39,203 nt of DNA from a virus. The stretch is from the IMG/VR virus record IMGVR_UViG_3300017917_003651, positions 1-39,203 of that record, one strand, 5' to 3'. Positions 16,244 through 24,434 of this stretch are shown here, in pieces (within the stretch, counting starts at the first letter, position 1; the number at the start of each line of letters is the position of its first letter). The notes beneath the pieces were generated by a model. The model was not told where the DNA came from and did no database searches. It saw only the letters and a program-made list of their open reading frames with translations. The translations under genes and the position numbers were made by a program.

Positions 16244-16848
16244 TTAGTTTAGCAATCACCGTTTGTAATGAAGTAGAGGAATTAAAAGCTCTGTTGGAAC
16301 ATTTAGAAGACAGAGCTTTAGCTCCTGACTACGAAATAATTATCCAGATTGATCAAGATAACTATACTGAAGATGTATTAAGTGTTATTATTGATAAAGG
16401 AATTAAACATTGGTTTTATCCACTTAATAAAGATTTTGCTTCATATAAAAATGAACTTAAAAATCATTGTTCAGGAGAATTTATCTTTCAAATTGATGCT
16501 GATGAATTAGTTGCCCCTGAAATGTTAGAAGCACTTCCTCTAATTATTGAGGCTAACCCTGAAGTAGATTTGTATTATGTTCCTAGAATTAATACCGTAA
16601 GTGGTATCACTCAGGAACATATACAAAAATGGGGTTGGAGATATGAAAATAATAGAGTAAATTGGCCTGATTATCAAACACGAATCTATAGAAATTCTCC
16701 AGATGTAAAATGGAGGAATGCTGTTCATGAAGTGATTGAAGGTTATAAACAATTTACAGTATTACCCGCAGTAGATGAACTAGCTTTAATTCATCATAAA
16801 TCAATAGAAAAACAAGAAAAACAAAATAATTTTTATAATACAATATGA
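16240..16848 (+). CDS. GT2-family glycosyltransferase
   Basis: A 202-residue GT-A glycosyltransferase. It starts with the GT2 strand SLAITVCNEVEELKALLEHL, has a donor-binding acidic region (IIQIDQDNY) and the metal-binding DxD as DAD in FQIDADELV near residue 85. A YQTRIYRN and WRNAVHEVIEGY segment follows, as in WaaE/KdtX-like GT2 enzymes that act on lipopolysaccharide cores. Its length is short but covers the catalytic domain. The precise sugar is unknown. Confidence 0.85.
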   Translation: MISLAITVCNEVEELKALLEHLEDRALAPDYEIIIQIDQDNYTEDVLSVIIDKGIKHWFYPLNKDFASYKNELKNHCSGEFIFQIDADELVAPEMLEALPLIIEANPEVDLYYVPRINTVSGITQEHIQKWGWRYENNRVNWPDYQTRIYRNSPDVKWRNAVHEVIEGYKQFTVLPAVDELALIHHKSIEKQEKQNNFYNTI

Positions 16849-17075
16849 GTCAAAAATATCCAAATATGAAATCAACCGTTAATACTCAAGGTGAAGTAGT
16901 AACTCAAATTATTCATTTTGTAGGTGGTATTAAAAGAACCTATCATGGTATTTTATCTGCTTCTATTAAACAAGGACAATTTACTAAATTTAAATGTACT
17001 GATGGAAGTATGGTTATGATAAATGATAATAATGTTTTATGCATTGAAGTATTTTCAGAAGGAGAAACAAAATGA
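16845..17075 (+). CDS. Small protein of unknown function
   Basis: A 76-residue strand-rich protein starting MSQKYPNMKSTVNT, with VGGIKRTYHGILSASIKQG and SMVMINDNNVLCIEVF. It may be a small beta barrel. It overlaps both neighbours by four bases, so it is surely co-translated. No family recognised. Confidence 0.6.
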   Translation: MSQKYPNMKSTVNTQGEVVTQIIHFVGGIKRTYHGILSASIKQGQFTKFKCTDGSMVMINDNNVLCIEVFSEGETK

Positions 17076-17575
17076 TAATAGGAAATGGTAGTATAGCTAG
17101 TGTGCTTACTGATAGAGATGATTTAATATTTTTTGCTTCTGGAGTTAGTAATAGTGCTTGTACAGATGAAAAAGAATATAAACGTGAATTTGATTTACTA
17201 AAAACAATTCCTACAGACCAACATATTGTTTATTTTTCTAATTTAGGAATTTATTATAAAGAAGATAGATATACTAACCATAAAATAGAAATGGAAGAGT
17301 ATATTAGAGATAATTTTAAAAGTTATACTATTGTTAGAATTGAAGTTTGTGTGTGGGCTAAAACCCCTAATACAATATTAAATTTCTTTAAACGCCAATT
17401 AAAAGAAGGTATTGAACCCACTATCCAGGATACAACAAGATATGTTTTAAGTTTGGATGAGTTTCTTTATTGGGTTAATATGATAAAATCGGGCGTAAGA
17501 AACGAAATGAATATATTTGGTAGAAAAATGACTATTGCTCAAATAGTAGAAGAAATTAAACAAGGAAAATTATGA
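17072..17575 (+). CDS. Reduced SDR/epimerase-like NAD(P)-binding protein
   Basis: A 167-residue protein that looks like a shortened extended-SDR. MIIGNGSIASVL supplies a glycine-rich nucleotide-binding turn, HIVYFSNLGIY the serine strand, and YTNHKIEME the Tyr-x3-Lys dyad; TIVRIEVCVWA follows as in the strand after the catalytic helix. About half of a normal sugar epimerase is missing, chiefly in the N-terminal Rossmann region. It may be a scaffold or a minimal enzyme in the sugar pathway. Confidence 0.6.
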   Translation: MIIGNGSIASVLTDRDDLIFFASGVSNSACTDEKEYKREFDLLKTIPTDQHIVYFSNLGIYYKEDRYTNHKIEMEEYIRDNFKSYTIVRIEVCVWAKTPNTILNFFKRQLKEGIEPTIQDTTRYVLSLDEFLYWVNMIKSGVRNEMNIFGRKMTIAQIVEEIKQGKL

Positions 17576-18492
17576 TAAAAGTTAAATTATTTTATTTAAT
17601 AATGCCTTGGCAAATAGATTATGCTCTATTATCTTACACTCAATTTAAAAAATCTAAATATTATATAAGTAACGATGTTGAAGTTACTATAGATACACAT
17701 TTAAATTTATCTAATTACATAATTGATTGGGATAATAGCCAATTACCAAAAGAATTTTTTATTAAAAAATATAATGATTTAGCTATTTTACTAAAAGACT
17801 ATAAACACAACTCTATAATTTATGATGGAGATGAGAATTATGGTTTATTAGATATGCAAAAAATAGCCTATGGAGAAGAATATGATTACTATATTCCAGT
17901 ATGTCCAGACATGTATTTTAGTGAAACATTATTATCTTCATTAATAGAATCAGCTAGATTAGTACCCAATAAATATCTTGTTGTAACTCCTGAAATACAT
18001 AAAATGTGGGATTGGACCTGGGATGAAATAACTAATCAAAAATACATGGATATACCTTATGAACAATGGAATGGAACTGATATTTTTGATATTAGACATG
18101 ATTTAAAAACATCAAACCAAGATATGTATCTTGAACCTATTAATAAAAGTAAATTTGCTATTTGGTTTGACATTTATAATAAAGCGTTTTATGAAGATTT
18201 ATGTCCTGTACATGATGATTGGACTGGATATGGACCTTGGGATTGGTATTCAATGATATTATCTGATTATGCTAAAAATAAAGGTGTAGATTTTCAAGAG
18301 TATGTTTTGAGAGGTCAAACAATTTTTGAATATTCAGTAGGACCTTTAAAAGACAGAGATTTTACTAATTATTATAAAGATTTCTTAAAAATTAAAATTG
18401 GAGCTAAAGAACAAAGAGATAAATTTGAAGCCAAAATGAGTGAATATCTTTCAAAAGGAGCACAAATGTTACAAGAAAAAAATATATTATGA
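17572..18492 (+). CDS. Probable glycosyltransferase of unclear family
   Basis: A 306-residue soluble protein rich in Trp, Tyr and Asp. It begins IKVKLFYLIMPWQIDYALL, contains IIYDGDENYG and YYIPVCPDMYFSE, which resemble the donor and acidic strands of GT-A enzymes, and later CPVHDDWTGYGPWDWYSM. I cannot place it in a named family. Four-base overlaps on both sides tie it to the glycan-modifying genes, which is the main reason for the call. Confidence 0.5.
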   Translation: MIKVKLFYLIMPWQIDYALLSYTQFKKSKYYISNDVEVTIDTHLNLSNYIIDWDNSQLPKEFFIKKYNDLAILLKDYKHNSIIYDGDENYGLLDMQKIAYGEEYDYYIPVCPDMYFSETLLSSLIESARLVPNKYLVVTPEIHKMWDWTWDEITNQKYMDIPYEQWNGTDIFDIRHDLKTSNQDMYLEPINKSKFAIWFDIYNKAFYEDLCPVHDDWTGYGPWDWYSMILSDYAKNKGVDFQEYVLRGQTIFEYSVGPLKDRDFTNYYKDFLKIKIGAKEQRDKFEAKMSEYLSKGAQMLQEKNIL

Positions 18493-19124
18493 TAAAAGAA
18501 AACTATTCAGGAGAAACAATCGACAGTTTAATTCCTTTCTTTAAATTGAATGTTAAAGGAATACTACATGTTGGTGCTCACAAATGTGAAGAACAAGACG
18601 TATATTTAAAATATACATCAAATGAAAATATATATTGGGTTGAGGCCATAGATTATTTAGTTGAGGAAAACTTAAAATCAAAACCTGAATTAAATTTAAT
18701 TAATGAATGCATAGGTGATGTAGATGGTAAAGAAGTAACTTTTAAAATATCAAATAACACTTTAAGTTCATCTATGTTAGAATTAGGTGAACATAAAAAT
18801 CTTCATCCAAATGTATCTTTTGTTAAGGTTTTAGATAAAAAGACAAAAACATTAAAAACCATTTTAGAGGAAAACAAAATAGAAAATAAATTTAATTTAT
18901 TAGTTTTAGATCTTCAAGGTGCAGAATTGTTAGCTTTGAAAGGTTTAGGTGATTTATTAGATAATTTTGATTTTATTTATACTGAAGTAAATGAAAAAGA
19001 AATTTATTTAGATTGTGTTTTGTTAAAAGATTTAGATATTTATCTAAGTAATTTAGGTTTTGACAGAAAATATTTAAACACACTTAATAGTTATGGAAAC
19101 GCTTTATACATCAAAAAACATTAA
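18489..19124 (+). CDS. FkbM-family methyltransferase
   Basis: A 211-residue SAM-dependent O-methyltransferase of the FkbM type, often used on sugars or polyketides. The SAM motif is GILHVGAHKCEEQDVY near residues 23-38, followed by the acidic WVEAIDYLVEEN loop, CIGDVDGKEVTF, SSSML, and FNLLVLDLQGAELLALKG with the DxQGxE family block. The end IYTEVNEKE and NALYIKK complete the fold. It would methylate a sugar of the glycan made here. The next gene starts 32 bases inside its end. Confidence 0.85.
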   Translation: MIKENYSGETIDSLIPFFKLNVKGILHVGAHKCEEQDVYLKYTSNENIYWVEAIDYLVEENLKSKPELNLINECIGDVDGKEVTFKISNNTLSSSMLELGEHKNLHPNVSFVKVLDKKTKTLKTILEENKIENKFNLLVLDLQGAELLALKGLGDLLDNFDFIYTEVNEKEIYLDCVLLKDLDIYLSNLGFDRKYLNTLNSYGNALYIKKH

Positions 19125-19716
19125 TGAATTAAATACTAAAGGTTTTACTTATTTAGATAATGTTTTACCTTTAGATTTAGCTAATCAATTACATGAGCTT
19201 TATGTTCAAGAACAAGAATGGAATTTACTTGATCAAGTTAGAGAAAACCATTATAGCCATGTTTTTAAATCCCCTAATCCATTTTTACCCCAAGAAGGAG
19301 AAGCTTATTCAGCTAAATTTAATAGATCTACTTCTTTAGAAAATAATGAAGTAATTAAAAACACTTTTAATAATTATTTAGTACCTATTCTTAAAAACAT
19401 TTCCCCATTTGAAATGAGTGAATATGATGTTAGATGCTATAAATTAGATTCAGGTGATTATTATAGAACTCATATTGATGATTATGCTGGTACTATTAAT
19501 ATGATTTATTATGTAAATAAAGAATGGAGATGGGATTGGGGAGGAATATTAAATGTATTATCTCATGATGATTTAGAATTCTGTGAATCGGTATTTCCTA
19601 AATTTAATAGAGTAGTATTATTAAATAATAAAGTATTTAGAGCTCCTCATTTTGTTAGTACAGTAGAAAAATATGCTTTGAACCCTAGATATTCTATTGT
19701 ATCTTTTAATAAATAA
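19093..19716 (+). CDS. 2-oxoglutarate/Fe(II)-dependent oxygenase
   Basis: A 207-residue prolyl-4-hydroxylase-like oxygenase. The iron ligands are H127 and D129 (THIDDYAG) and H186 (APHFVSTVEK), and R199 in NPRYSIV would hold 2-oxoglutarate. WGGILNVL lies between, as expected for the double-stranded beta helix. It hydroxylates an unknown target, perhaps a protein side chain or a sugar. The best start is ATG 19093, overlapping the FkbM gene by 32 bases; no later Met precedes the N-terminal fold. Confidence 0.85.
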   Translation: METLYTSKNINELNTKGFTYLDNVLPLDLANQLHELYVQEQEWNLLDQVRENHYSHVFKSPNPFLPQEGEAYSAKFNRSTSLENNEVIKNTFNNYLVPILKNISPFEMSEYDVRCYKLDSGDYYRTHIDDYAGTINMIYYVNKEWRWDWGGILNVLSHDDLEFCESVFPKFNRVVLLNNKVFRAPHFVSTVEKYALNPRYSIVSFNK

Positions 19717-19727
19717 AAAACAAACTA

Positions 19728-20612
19728 ATGGTTATATTTTCAAACTTCAGAGATTCTGAATCTGATCCTTATTTACTTTTTATTAAGGAAAAATATAAAG
19801 ATAAGCCTTTTACTTTTTGGTACGATAGACTTCCTACATCAATAGAGGAATTAAGAATTAATCCTTATAATTTTTTATTTCTTCATGAACCAAATGAATT
19901 TTTTGGTCTTCACGATAATGCTTTAAAAATAAGAAATTATTTTACAGCTATTTTAACGTGGAATGAAAAATTATTATCTACTTTAGATAATACATTTTGT
20001 TTTACTTATAGTGGACAAACATTAGATAATGATTATATTAATAATCTTAATACTAAAGAGTTTAATGTATCTTTTTTATGTGGAACTAAAAAATTAGTTG
20101 AAGGTCATAATTTAAGACATAAAGTATATGATTTAAAAGACCAAATTACTATACCTAAAAAATGGTATTATGTCTTAGAAGATTATGATTTAGAAACAAA
20201 TACAAGACCTGGTTATACTGAATATTCTAAAGATTTATCTCATATTCCTCAAGGTGTTGATCCTATTAGTTATGGTAGAAGAACATTATTTGATACTTCT
20301 ATGTTCAACGTTGTGATTGAAAATGTAAATTATAAAAATTGGTATAATAAAATAGGAGATAATTTTGCTACTAAAACAATTCCAATCTATTGGGGTTGTT
20401 CCAATATCAGTGATTTTGGATATGATGAAAGAGGTATATTAAGATTTGATACACCAGAACAATTAATTAAATTAATAAATGATTTAACTCCCGAGTTATA
20501 TCAACAAATGTTACCTTATGTAGAATATAATTATGAATTAGTTAAGCAAGATACATTTGAAAATAATATAAGTCAATTTTTTAACAGTTTTATAGAATTA
20601 AATAGTTTATGA
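19728..20612 (+). CDS. GT10-like fucosyltransferase
   Basis: A 294-residue enzyme with the alpha-1,3-fucosyltransferase (GT10) donor-site signature: YGRRTLFDTSMFNVVIEN, then TKTIPIYWGCSNISDF around residues 215-230. These match the conserved VIEN...T-x-x-P-I-Y-W-G block that binds GDP-fucose. A GDP-6-deoxy sugar donor is consistent with the Gmd-like enzyme downstream. The N-terminal half is poorly conserved, as usual for acceptor domains. It ends with an ATGA overlap into the RmlC-like gene. Confidence 0.8.
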   Translation: MVIFSNFRDSESDPYLLFIKEKYKDKPFTFWYDRLPTSIEELRINPYNFLFLHEPNEFFGLHDNALKIRNYFTAILTWNEKLLSTLDNTFCFTYSGQTLDNDYINNLNTKEFNVSFLCGTKKLVEGHNLRHKVYDLKDQITIPKKWYYVLEDYDLETNTRPGYTEYSKDLSHIPQGVDPISYGRRTLFDTSMFNVVIENVNYKNWYNKIGDNFATKTIPIYWGCSNISDFGYDERGILRFDTPEQLIKLINDLTPELYQQMLPYVEYNYELVKQDTFENNISQFFNSFIELNSL

Positions 20613-21103
20613 GAGTACAAGTACTGCCCGATGTAGGGATTTACAAACACAATGTTCATTATGATTTCAGAGGTGAATTATGGACATTATGGAAAGAAGA
20701 TGAGTTTCCAAGAACCGATTTAAAATTTAATCATGACAAAGTATCTACCTCTAGAAAAAATGTTTTAAGAGGTATTCATGGAGACACTAAGTCATGGAAA
20801 CTAATAGAGTGTTTATATGGCGAATTATACTTTGTAGTAGTTGATAACAGACCTGATTCACGGAATTATGGTAACTGGACAAGTATGATGTTATCAGACA
20901 AAACTAGACAATCAGTTTTATTACCTCCTGGTTTTGGGAATGGATTTTGTGTAATGAGTGAACATTCAATCTTCCATTACAAATGGGCTTATCCAGGTAA
21001 ATATCCAGATGTAGAAGATCAATTTACTTTAAAATGGAATGACCCTAATTTAGGAATTGAATGGCCTATTGATAATCCTATTTTACAAGGAAGAGACAGA
21101 TAA
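20609..21103 (+). CDS. RmlC-like dTDP-4-dehydrorhamnose 3,5-epimerase family protein
   Basis: A 164-residue cupin of the RmlC family, whose members epimerise 4-keto-6-deoxy sugars. Seen are YDFRGELW, NVLRGIHGD with the catalytic His, WKLIECLYGELYFVVVD, PPGFGNGFCVMSE and the Tyr region FHYKWAYPGKY. It is a little shorter than typical RmlC (about 180) but has the expected active-site elements. It probably works on the nucleotide-sugar made by neighbours; because the pathway here looks GDP-based, the substrate may not be dTDP-linked. Confidence 0.8.
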   Translation: MRVQVLPDVGIYKHNVHYDFRGELWTLWKEDEFPRTDLKFNHDKVSTSRKNVLRGIHGDTKSWKLIECLYGELYFVVVDNRPDSRNYGNWTSMMLSDKTRQSVLLPPGFGNGFCVMSEHSIFHYKWAYPGKYPDVEDQFTLKWNDPNLGIEWPIDNPILQGRDR

Positions 21104-21104
21104 C

Positions 21105-21133
21105 TTGGATTTACAAAATAAATTTATTATATT
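21105..21133 (+). promoter_or_regulatory. Promoter of the TPP-enzyme and dehydratase genes
   Basis: TTGGAT (21105-21110), 17 bases, TATATT (21128-21133), in the 41-base gap after the RmlC-like gene. ATG 21145 follows 11 bases after the -10. It splits the sugar region into two transcription units. Confidence 0.65.
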
Positions 21134-21144
21134 AATACACGTTT

Positions 21145-21771
21145 ATGAATATTCCCTCACATTATCAAAAAGTTAGAGATGTAAATATTACAGCGGAAGA
21201 ACTTATTGCTTTTGAAGATCGAGTAAAAAATGCTTACGAATCTGCTCAAGTTAAAGGTCCCGTTCATCTCTCTAAAAACAACGAACAACATCTAATAGAA
21301 CTATTCCAATACATCCATCCCGGTGATTGGGTATTTTCAGCTTGGAGAAATCATTATCATGCTTTGTTACATGGAGTTGATCCTGAAAAATTATTTGAAT
21401 GGATTAGTGAAGGTAGAAGTATGGGAACAAATAATATTAATCCTAATTTTTATGCTTCATCAATAGTAGGAGGTATTATACCAATTGCATTAGGAACAGC
21501 AATGGGTCTTAAAAGAAAAAATTCACCACGTCGTGTTTGGTGTTTTATTGGAGACATGACTATGGAAACAGGTTTATTTTGGGAAGCATATAAATACTCT
21601 CAAAACTTTAATATACCTCTTCAATTTGTAGTTGAAGATAATAACTTAAGTGTTCACACACCTACAGATATTGCATGGGGTAAAAGAATGGATGTTCCTG
21701 AGAATGTAATTTATTATTCTTACAAAATGGAATATCCTCATCATGGTACAGGTAAATGGGTTAATTTTTAA
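21145..21771 (+). CDS. TPP-dependent enzyme, diphosphate-binding (alpha) subunit
   Basis: A 208-residue protein like the PP domain of 2-oxoacid dehydrogenase E1 alpha or transketolase. The TPP/Mg motif runs from GDMTMETGLFWEA (G136-D137) to EDNN (residues 164-167). WVFSAWRNHYHALLHG near 62-77 matches the E1 alpha R-x-H active-site loop. It is about 100 residues shorter than E1 alpha. The partner Pyr subunit follows after two bases, so a two-gene enzyme is formed. Within a sugar cluster it may transfer a two-carbon unit to a keto sugar, but that is inference. Confidence 0.85.
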   Translation: MNIPSHYQKVRDVNITAEELIAFEDRVKNAYESAQVKGPVHLSKNNEQHLIELFQYIHPGDWVFSAWRNHYHALLHGVDPEKLFEWISEGRSMGTNNINPNFYASSIVGGIIPIALGTAMGLKRKNSPRRVWCFIGDMTMETGLFWEAYKYSQNFNIPLQFVVEDNNLSVHTPTDIAWGKRMDVPENVIYYSYKMEYPHHGTGKWVNF

Positions 21772-21773
21772 TT

Positions 21774-22304
21774 ATGAGATACAAAGACGAATTAGACGCA
21801 GCAATGGAATGGCTTGGTTCTAAGCCAGATACAGTTTTTATGGGCCAAGCAATTGGTTTTAGTGGACACGCTATTTCAAATACAATGGCTAAAGTTCCTC
21901 AAGACAAACGAGTTGAATTACCTGTATTTGAAGAATTACAATTAGGTATAGCAACAGGAATGGCCCTAGAAGGATGGGTACCAGTAACTTGTTATCCTAG
22001 ATTTGATTTCTTTATTTTAGGTTTAAATCAATTAGTAAATCATTTGGATAAAATGCAAGATATGTCTAAAGGAGATATGAAACCTAAAGTTATTATTCGA
22101 GTAGCAGTTGGTTCAAAAGTACCTTTTAGTGCTGGACCACAACATACTCAAAACCATACTGAAGCTATTAGACAAATGTTAACTGAAGTTAATGTTGTTG
22201 AATTAATAGAACCAGAACAAATTTATTCAGCATTTTATGATGCTTATAATAGTGATAAATCTACTTTAATTATTGAACATAGTGAATTTTATGGAAGCAA
22301 ATAA
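21774..22304 (+). CDS. TPP-dependent enzyme, pyrimidine-binding (beta) subunit
   Basis: A 176-residue protein like the Pyr domain of E1 beta or transketolase. ELPVFEELQLGIATGMALEG carries the cofactor-activating glutamate (E53 or E54), and HTQNHTEA is a likely active-site His region. The C-terminal transketolase domain found in E1 beta is absent, so with the alpha subunit this is a minimal PP/Pyr heteromer, as in split decarboxylases such as ComDE. Its last 14 bases overlap the dehydratase gene. Confidence 0.82.
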   Translation: MRYKDELDAAMEWLGSKPDTVFMGQAIGFSGHAISNTMAKVPQDKRVELPVFEELQLGIATGMALEGWVPVTCYPRFDFFILGLNQLVNHLDKMQDMSKGDMKPKVIIRVAVGSKVPFSAGPQHTQNHTEAIRQMLTEVNVVELIEPEQIYSAFYDAYNSDKSTLIIEHSEFYGSK

Positions 22305-23463
22305 TTTTAATTGGCCTTTAATAAATGATAACGTATCACCAACTGATAGACAAGTACTATCAGATTTTATTTTAAGTGGTGAAAGATTAACTAATGGACC
22401 TAAAGTTAAAGAATTTGAAAAAATTTGGTCAGAATGGTTAGGAGTAAAACACTCAGTAATGGTTAATTCAGGAGCATCAGCAAATTATATTTCAATTGCT
22501 ATGGTTAAAGAATTAAAAGGTGTTGGTGAAGTAATTGTTCCTCCTATTGGATGGGTAAGTGATTTAGCATCTGTAGCTCAATTAGGTATGACCCCAGTTG
22601 TTGTTGATGTTGATATGGGTAGTTTAGCAATTACTGCTGAGAATATTAAACGAGCAATTACTAAAGATACTAAAGCAATTGTTTTAGTTCATACTTTAGG
22701 TTTTAATGGTTTAACAGATGAAATTATAAACATAGCTAAAGAACATGATTTATTATTAATTGAGGATTGTTGTGAGTCTCATGGTGCTACTTTTAAAGAT
22801 AAAAAAGTAGGAAGTTATGGAGACATATCTTTATTTTCATTTTATTTTGGTCATCATATTACTACTGTTGAGGGGGGTGTTGTTTGTGTAAATGATAATA
22901 AACTACATGATTTAGCTAAATTATTCCGTTCTCATGGTATGACACGTGAGGCATCTCAAGAACTACAATCCCATTACCAATCTCATTACCCAGAATTAAA
23001 TCCATTATTTACATTTGCTGTAGCAGGATTTAATATGAGAAGTACAGAAATAAATGCTGTGTTAGGTATTGAGCAAATGAAGCGTTTAGATTATAATATT
23101 GCTAAACGAACTGAAAACTTAAATACTTGGTTAATGAGTTTAAATGCTAGTAAATTCTTTTTAAGTTTTAATGTTAAAGGAAGTAGTAATTTTGCTTTAC
23201 CTTTAGTATTACAATCCTCACATAGAAGTAAATTATCTGATGTTTGTAAAATTTTAGAAGAAGAAAAAGTAGAATATAGATTAGGTACAGCTGGGGGAGG
23301 TAATCAAGCATTACAGCCTTATTTACAAAAATTCCCTCATAAAGTAGAAGGTAATTTACCTGTTGCTAATTACATACACCATAATGCTTTGTATATTGGT
23401 AACCATGTTGATTTAACAGCAAGTCAAATTATTAACCTTTGTTCAAAATTAAATACAATATAA
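22291..23463 (+). CDS. PLP-dependent sugar 3-dehydratase (ColD/DdhC-like), DegT fold
   Basis: A 390-residue DegT/DnrJ/EryC1-fold enzyme. The PLP-lysine site reads SLFSFYFGHHITTVEGG: His188 stands where aminotransferases have Lys. This substitution is known in ColD and DdhC (E1), which remove the 3-hydroxyl of a 4-keto-6-deoxy hexose, rather than transaminate. LLIEDCCESHG supplies the pyridine-binding Asp159, and NSGASANY the phosphate site. ATG 22291 is chosen over an in-frame TTG 18 bases upstream. With a Gmd-like 4,6-dehydratase in the operon, a GDP-4-keto-3,6-dideoxymannose product (colitose route) is the best inference. Confidence 0.85.
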   Translation: MEANNFNWPLINDNVSPTDRQVLSDFILSGERLTNGPKVKEFEKIWSEWLGVKHSVMVNSGASANYISIAMVKELKGVGEVIVPPIGWVSDLASVAQLGMTPVVVDVDMGSLAITAENIKRAITKDTKAIVLVHTLGFNGLTDEIINIAKEHDLLLIEDCCESHGATFKDKKVGSYGDISLFSFYFGHHITTVEGGVVCVNDNKLHDLAKLFRSHGMTREASQELQSHYQSHYPELNPLFTFAVAGFNMRSTEINAVLGIEQMKRLDYNIAKRTENLNTWLMSLNASKFFLSFNVKGSSNFALPLVLQSSHRSKLSDVCKILEEEKVEYRLGTAGGGNQALQPYLQKFPHKVEGNLPVANYIHHNALYIGNHVDLTASQIINLCSKLNTI

Positions 23464-24434
23464 TGTTTAAAAATCAAAAAGTTTTAGTAACAGGTGGTGG
23501 AGGGATGATTGGTCGTTCTTTAGTAAAATTTTTAATAGAAAAAGGAGCTAAAGTAACAATTTCTGATTTAACAATTCCTTCTGATTTACCTGATGGTGTA
23601 GAATATGTCCATGCCGATTTAAGATATTTTGACCAATGTGAAAAAATTTGTCAAGGTATGGATTATGTTTTTAATTTAGTGGGAGTTAAAGGTTCACCTA
23701 AAATGTGTGCTGAACAACCTGCTGATTTTATGGTTCCAATGTTACAGTTTAATACTAATATGATGGAAGCAGCTCGTAGAGCAGATGTTAAATGGTATCT
23801 TTATACAAGTTCTGTTGGTGTTTATGCTCCAGCTGATGTCTTTTTTGAAGATACTGTTTGGTCAACATTTCCATCGCCAAATGATAGATTTGCTGGTTGG
23901 GCTAAAAGAATGGGCGAATTACAAGCTGAAGCCTATTCAATTCAGTATGGTTGGGATAAAGTATCTATTGTAAGACCAGCTAATGTTTATGGTAATTATG
24001 ATAATTTCAATCCAGCAAATGCTATGGTTGTACCTTCATTAATTAGAAAAGCTCAAGAAAATGAAGTACTTGAAGTATGGGGTGATGGTTCTACAATTAG
24101 AGATTTTATCCATGCTGATGATGTTGCTTTAGGAATGTTATTTGCTGTTGAAAATAAAGTTACCCAACCTATTAACTTAGGCTCAGGTAAAGGATACTCA
24201 ATCAAAGAAGTAGTAGATATGGTAGTTAAACATTCAGGTAAACCACTTGAAGTAAAATGGTTAACAGATAAACCAGGTGGAGATGCTATTCGTTTATTTG
24301 ATATGACTAGAGCTAAATCTTATGGCTTTGATATTTCAGTATCATTAGATGAAGGTATTAAAAGAACTACTGAATGGTTCTTGAACAATAAGGAAATTTT
24401 AGATAAACGTTATAACGCTTTTGTAAATCACTAA
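23463..24434 (+). CDS. Extended SDR, nucleotide-sugar epimerase/reductase (WcaG/ColC-like)
   Basis: A 323-residue NAD(P)-dependent sugar enzyme. LVTGGGGMIGRSLV is the cofactor turn, YTSSVGVY the Ser strand, and IVRPANVYGNYDNF with IRDFIHADDVALG the substrate region. The catalytic segment is RFAGWAKRMGE: the Lys is present, but the Tyr expected four residues earlier is Ala, with Phe five before. The enzyme may use another residue or be altered. Its likely role is reducing or epimerising the 4-keto sugar after the dehydratase. ATG overlaps the previous stop (TAATG). Confidence 0.78.
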   Translation: MFKNQKVLVTGGGGMIGRSLVKFLIEKGAKVTISDLTIPSDLPDGVEYVHADLRYFDQCEKICQGMDYVFNLVGVKGSPKMCAEQPADFMVPMLQFNTNMMEAARRADVKWYLYTSSVGVYAPADVFFEDTVWSTFPSPNDRFAGWAKRMGELQAEAYSIQYGWDKVSIVRPANVYGNYDNFNPANAMVVPSLIRKAQENEVLEVWGDGSTIRDFIHADDVALGMLFAVENKVTQPINLGSGKGYSIKEVVDMVVKHSGKPLEVKWLTDKPGGDAIRLFDMTRAKSYGFDISVSLDEGIKRTTEWFLNNKEILDKRYNAFVNH

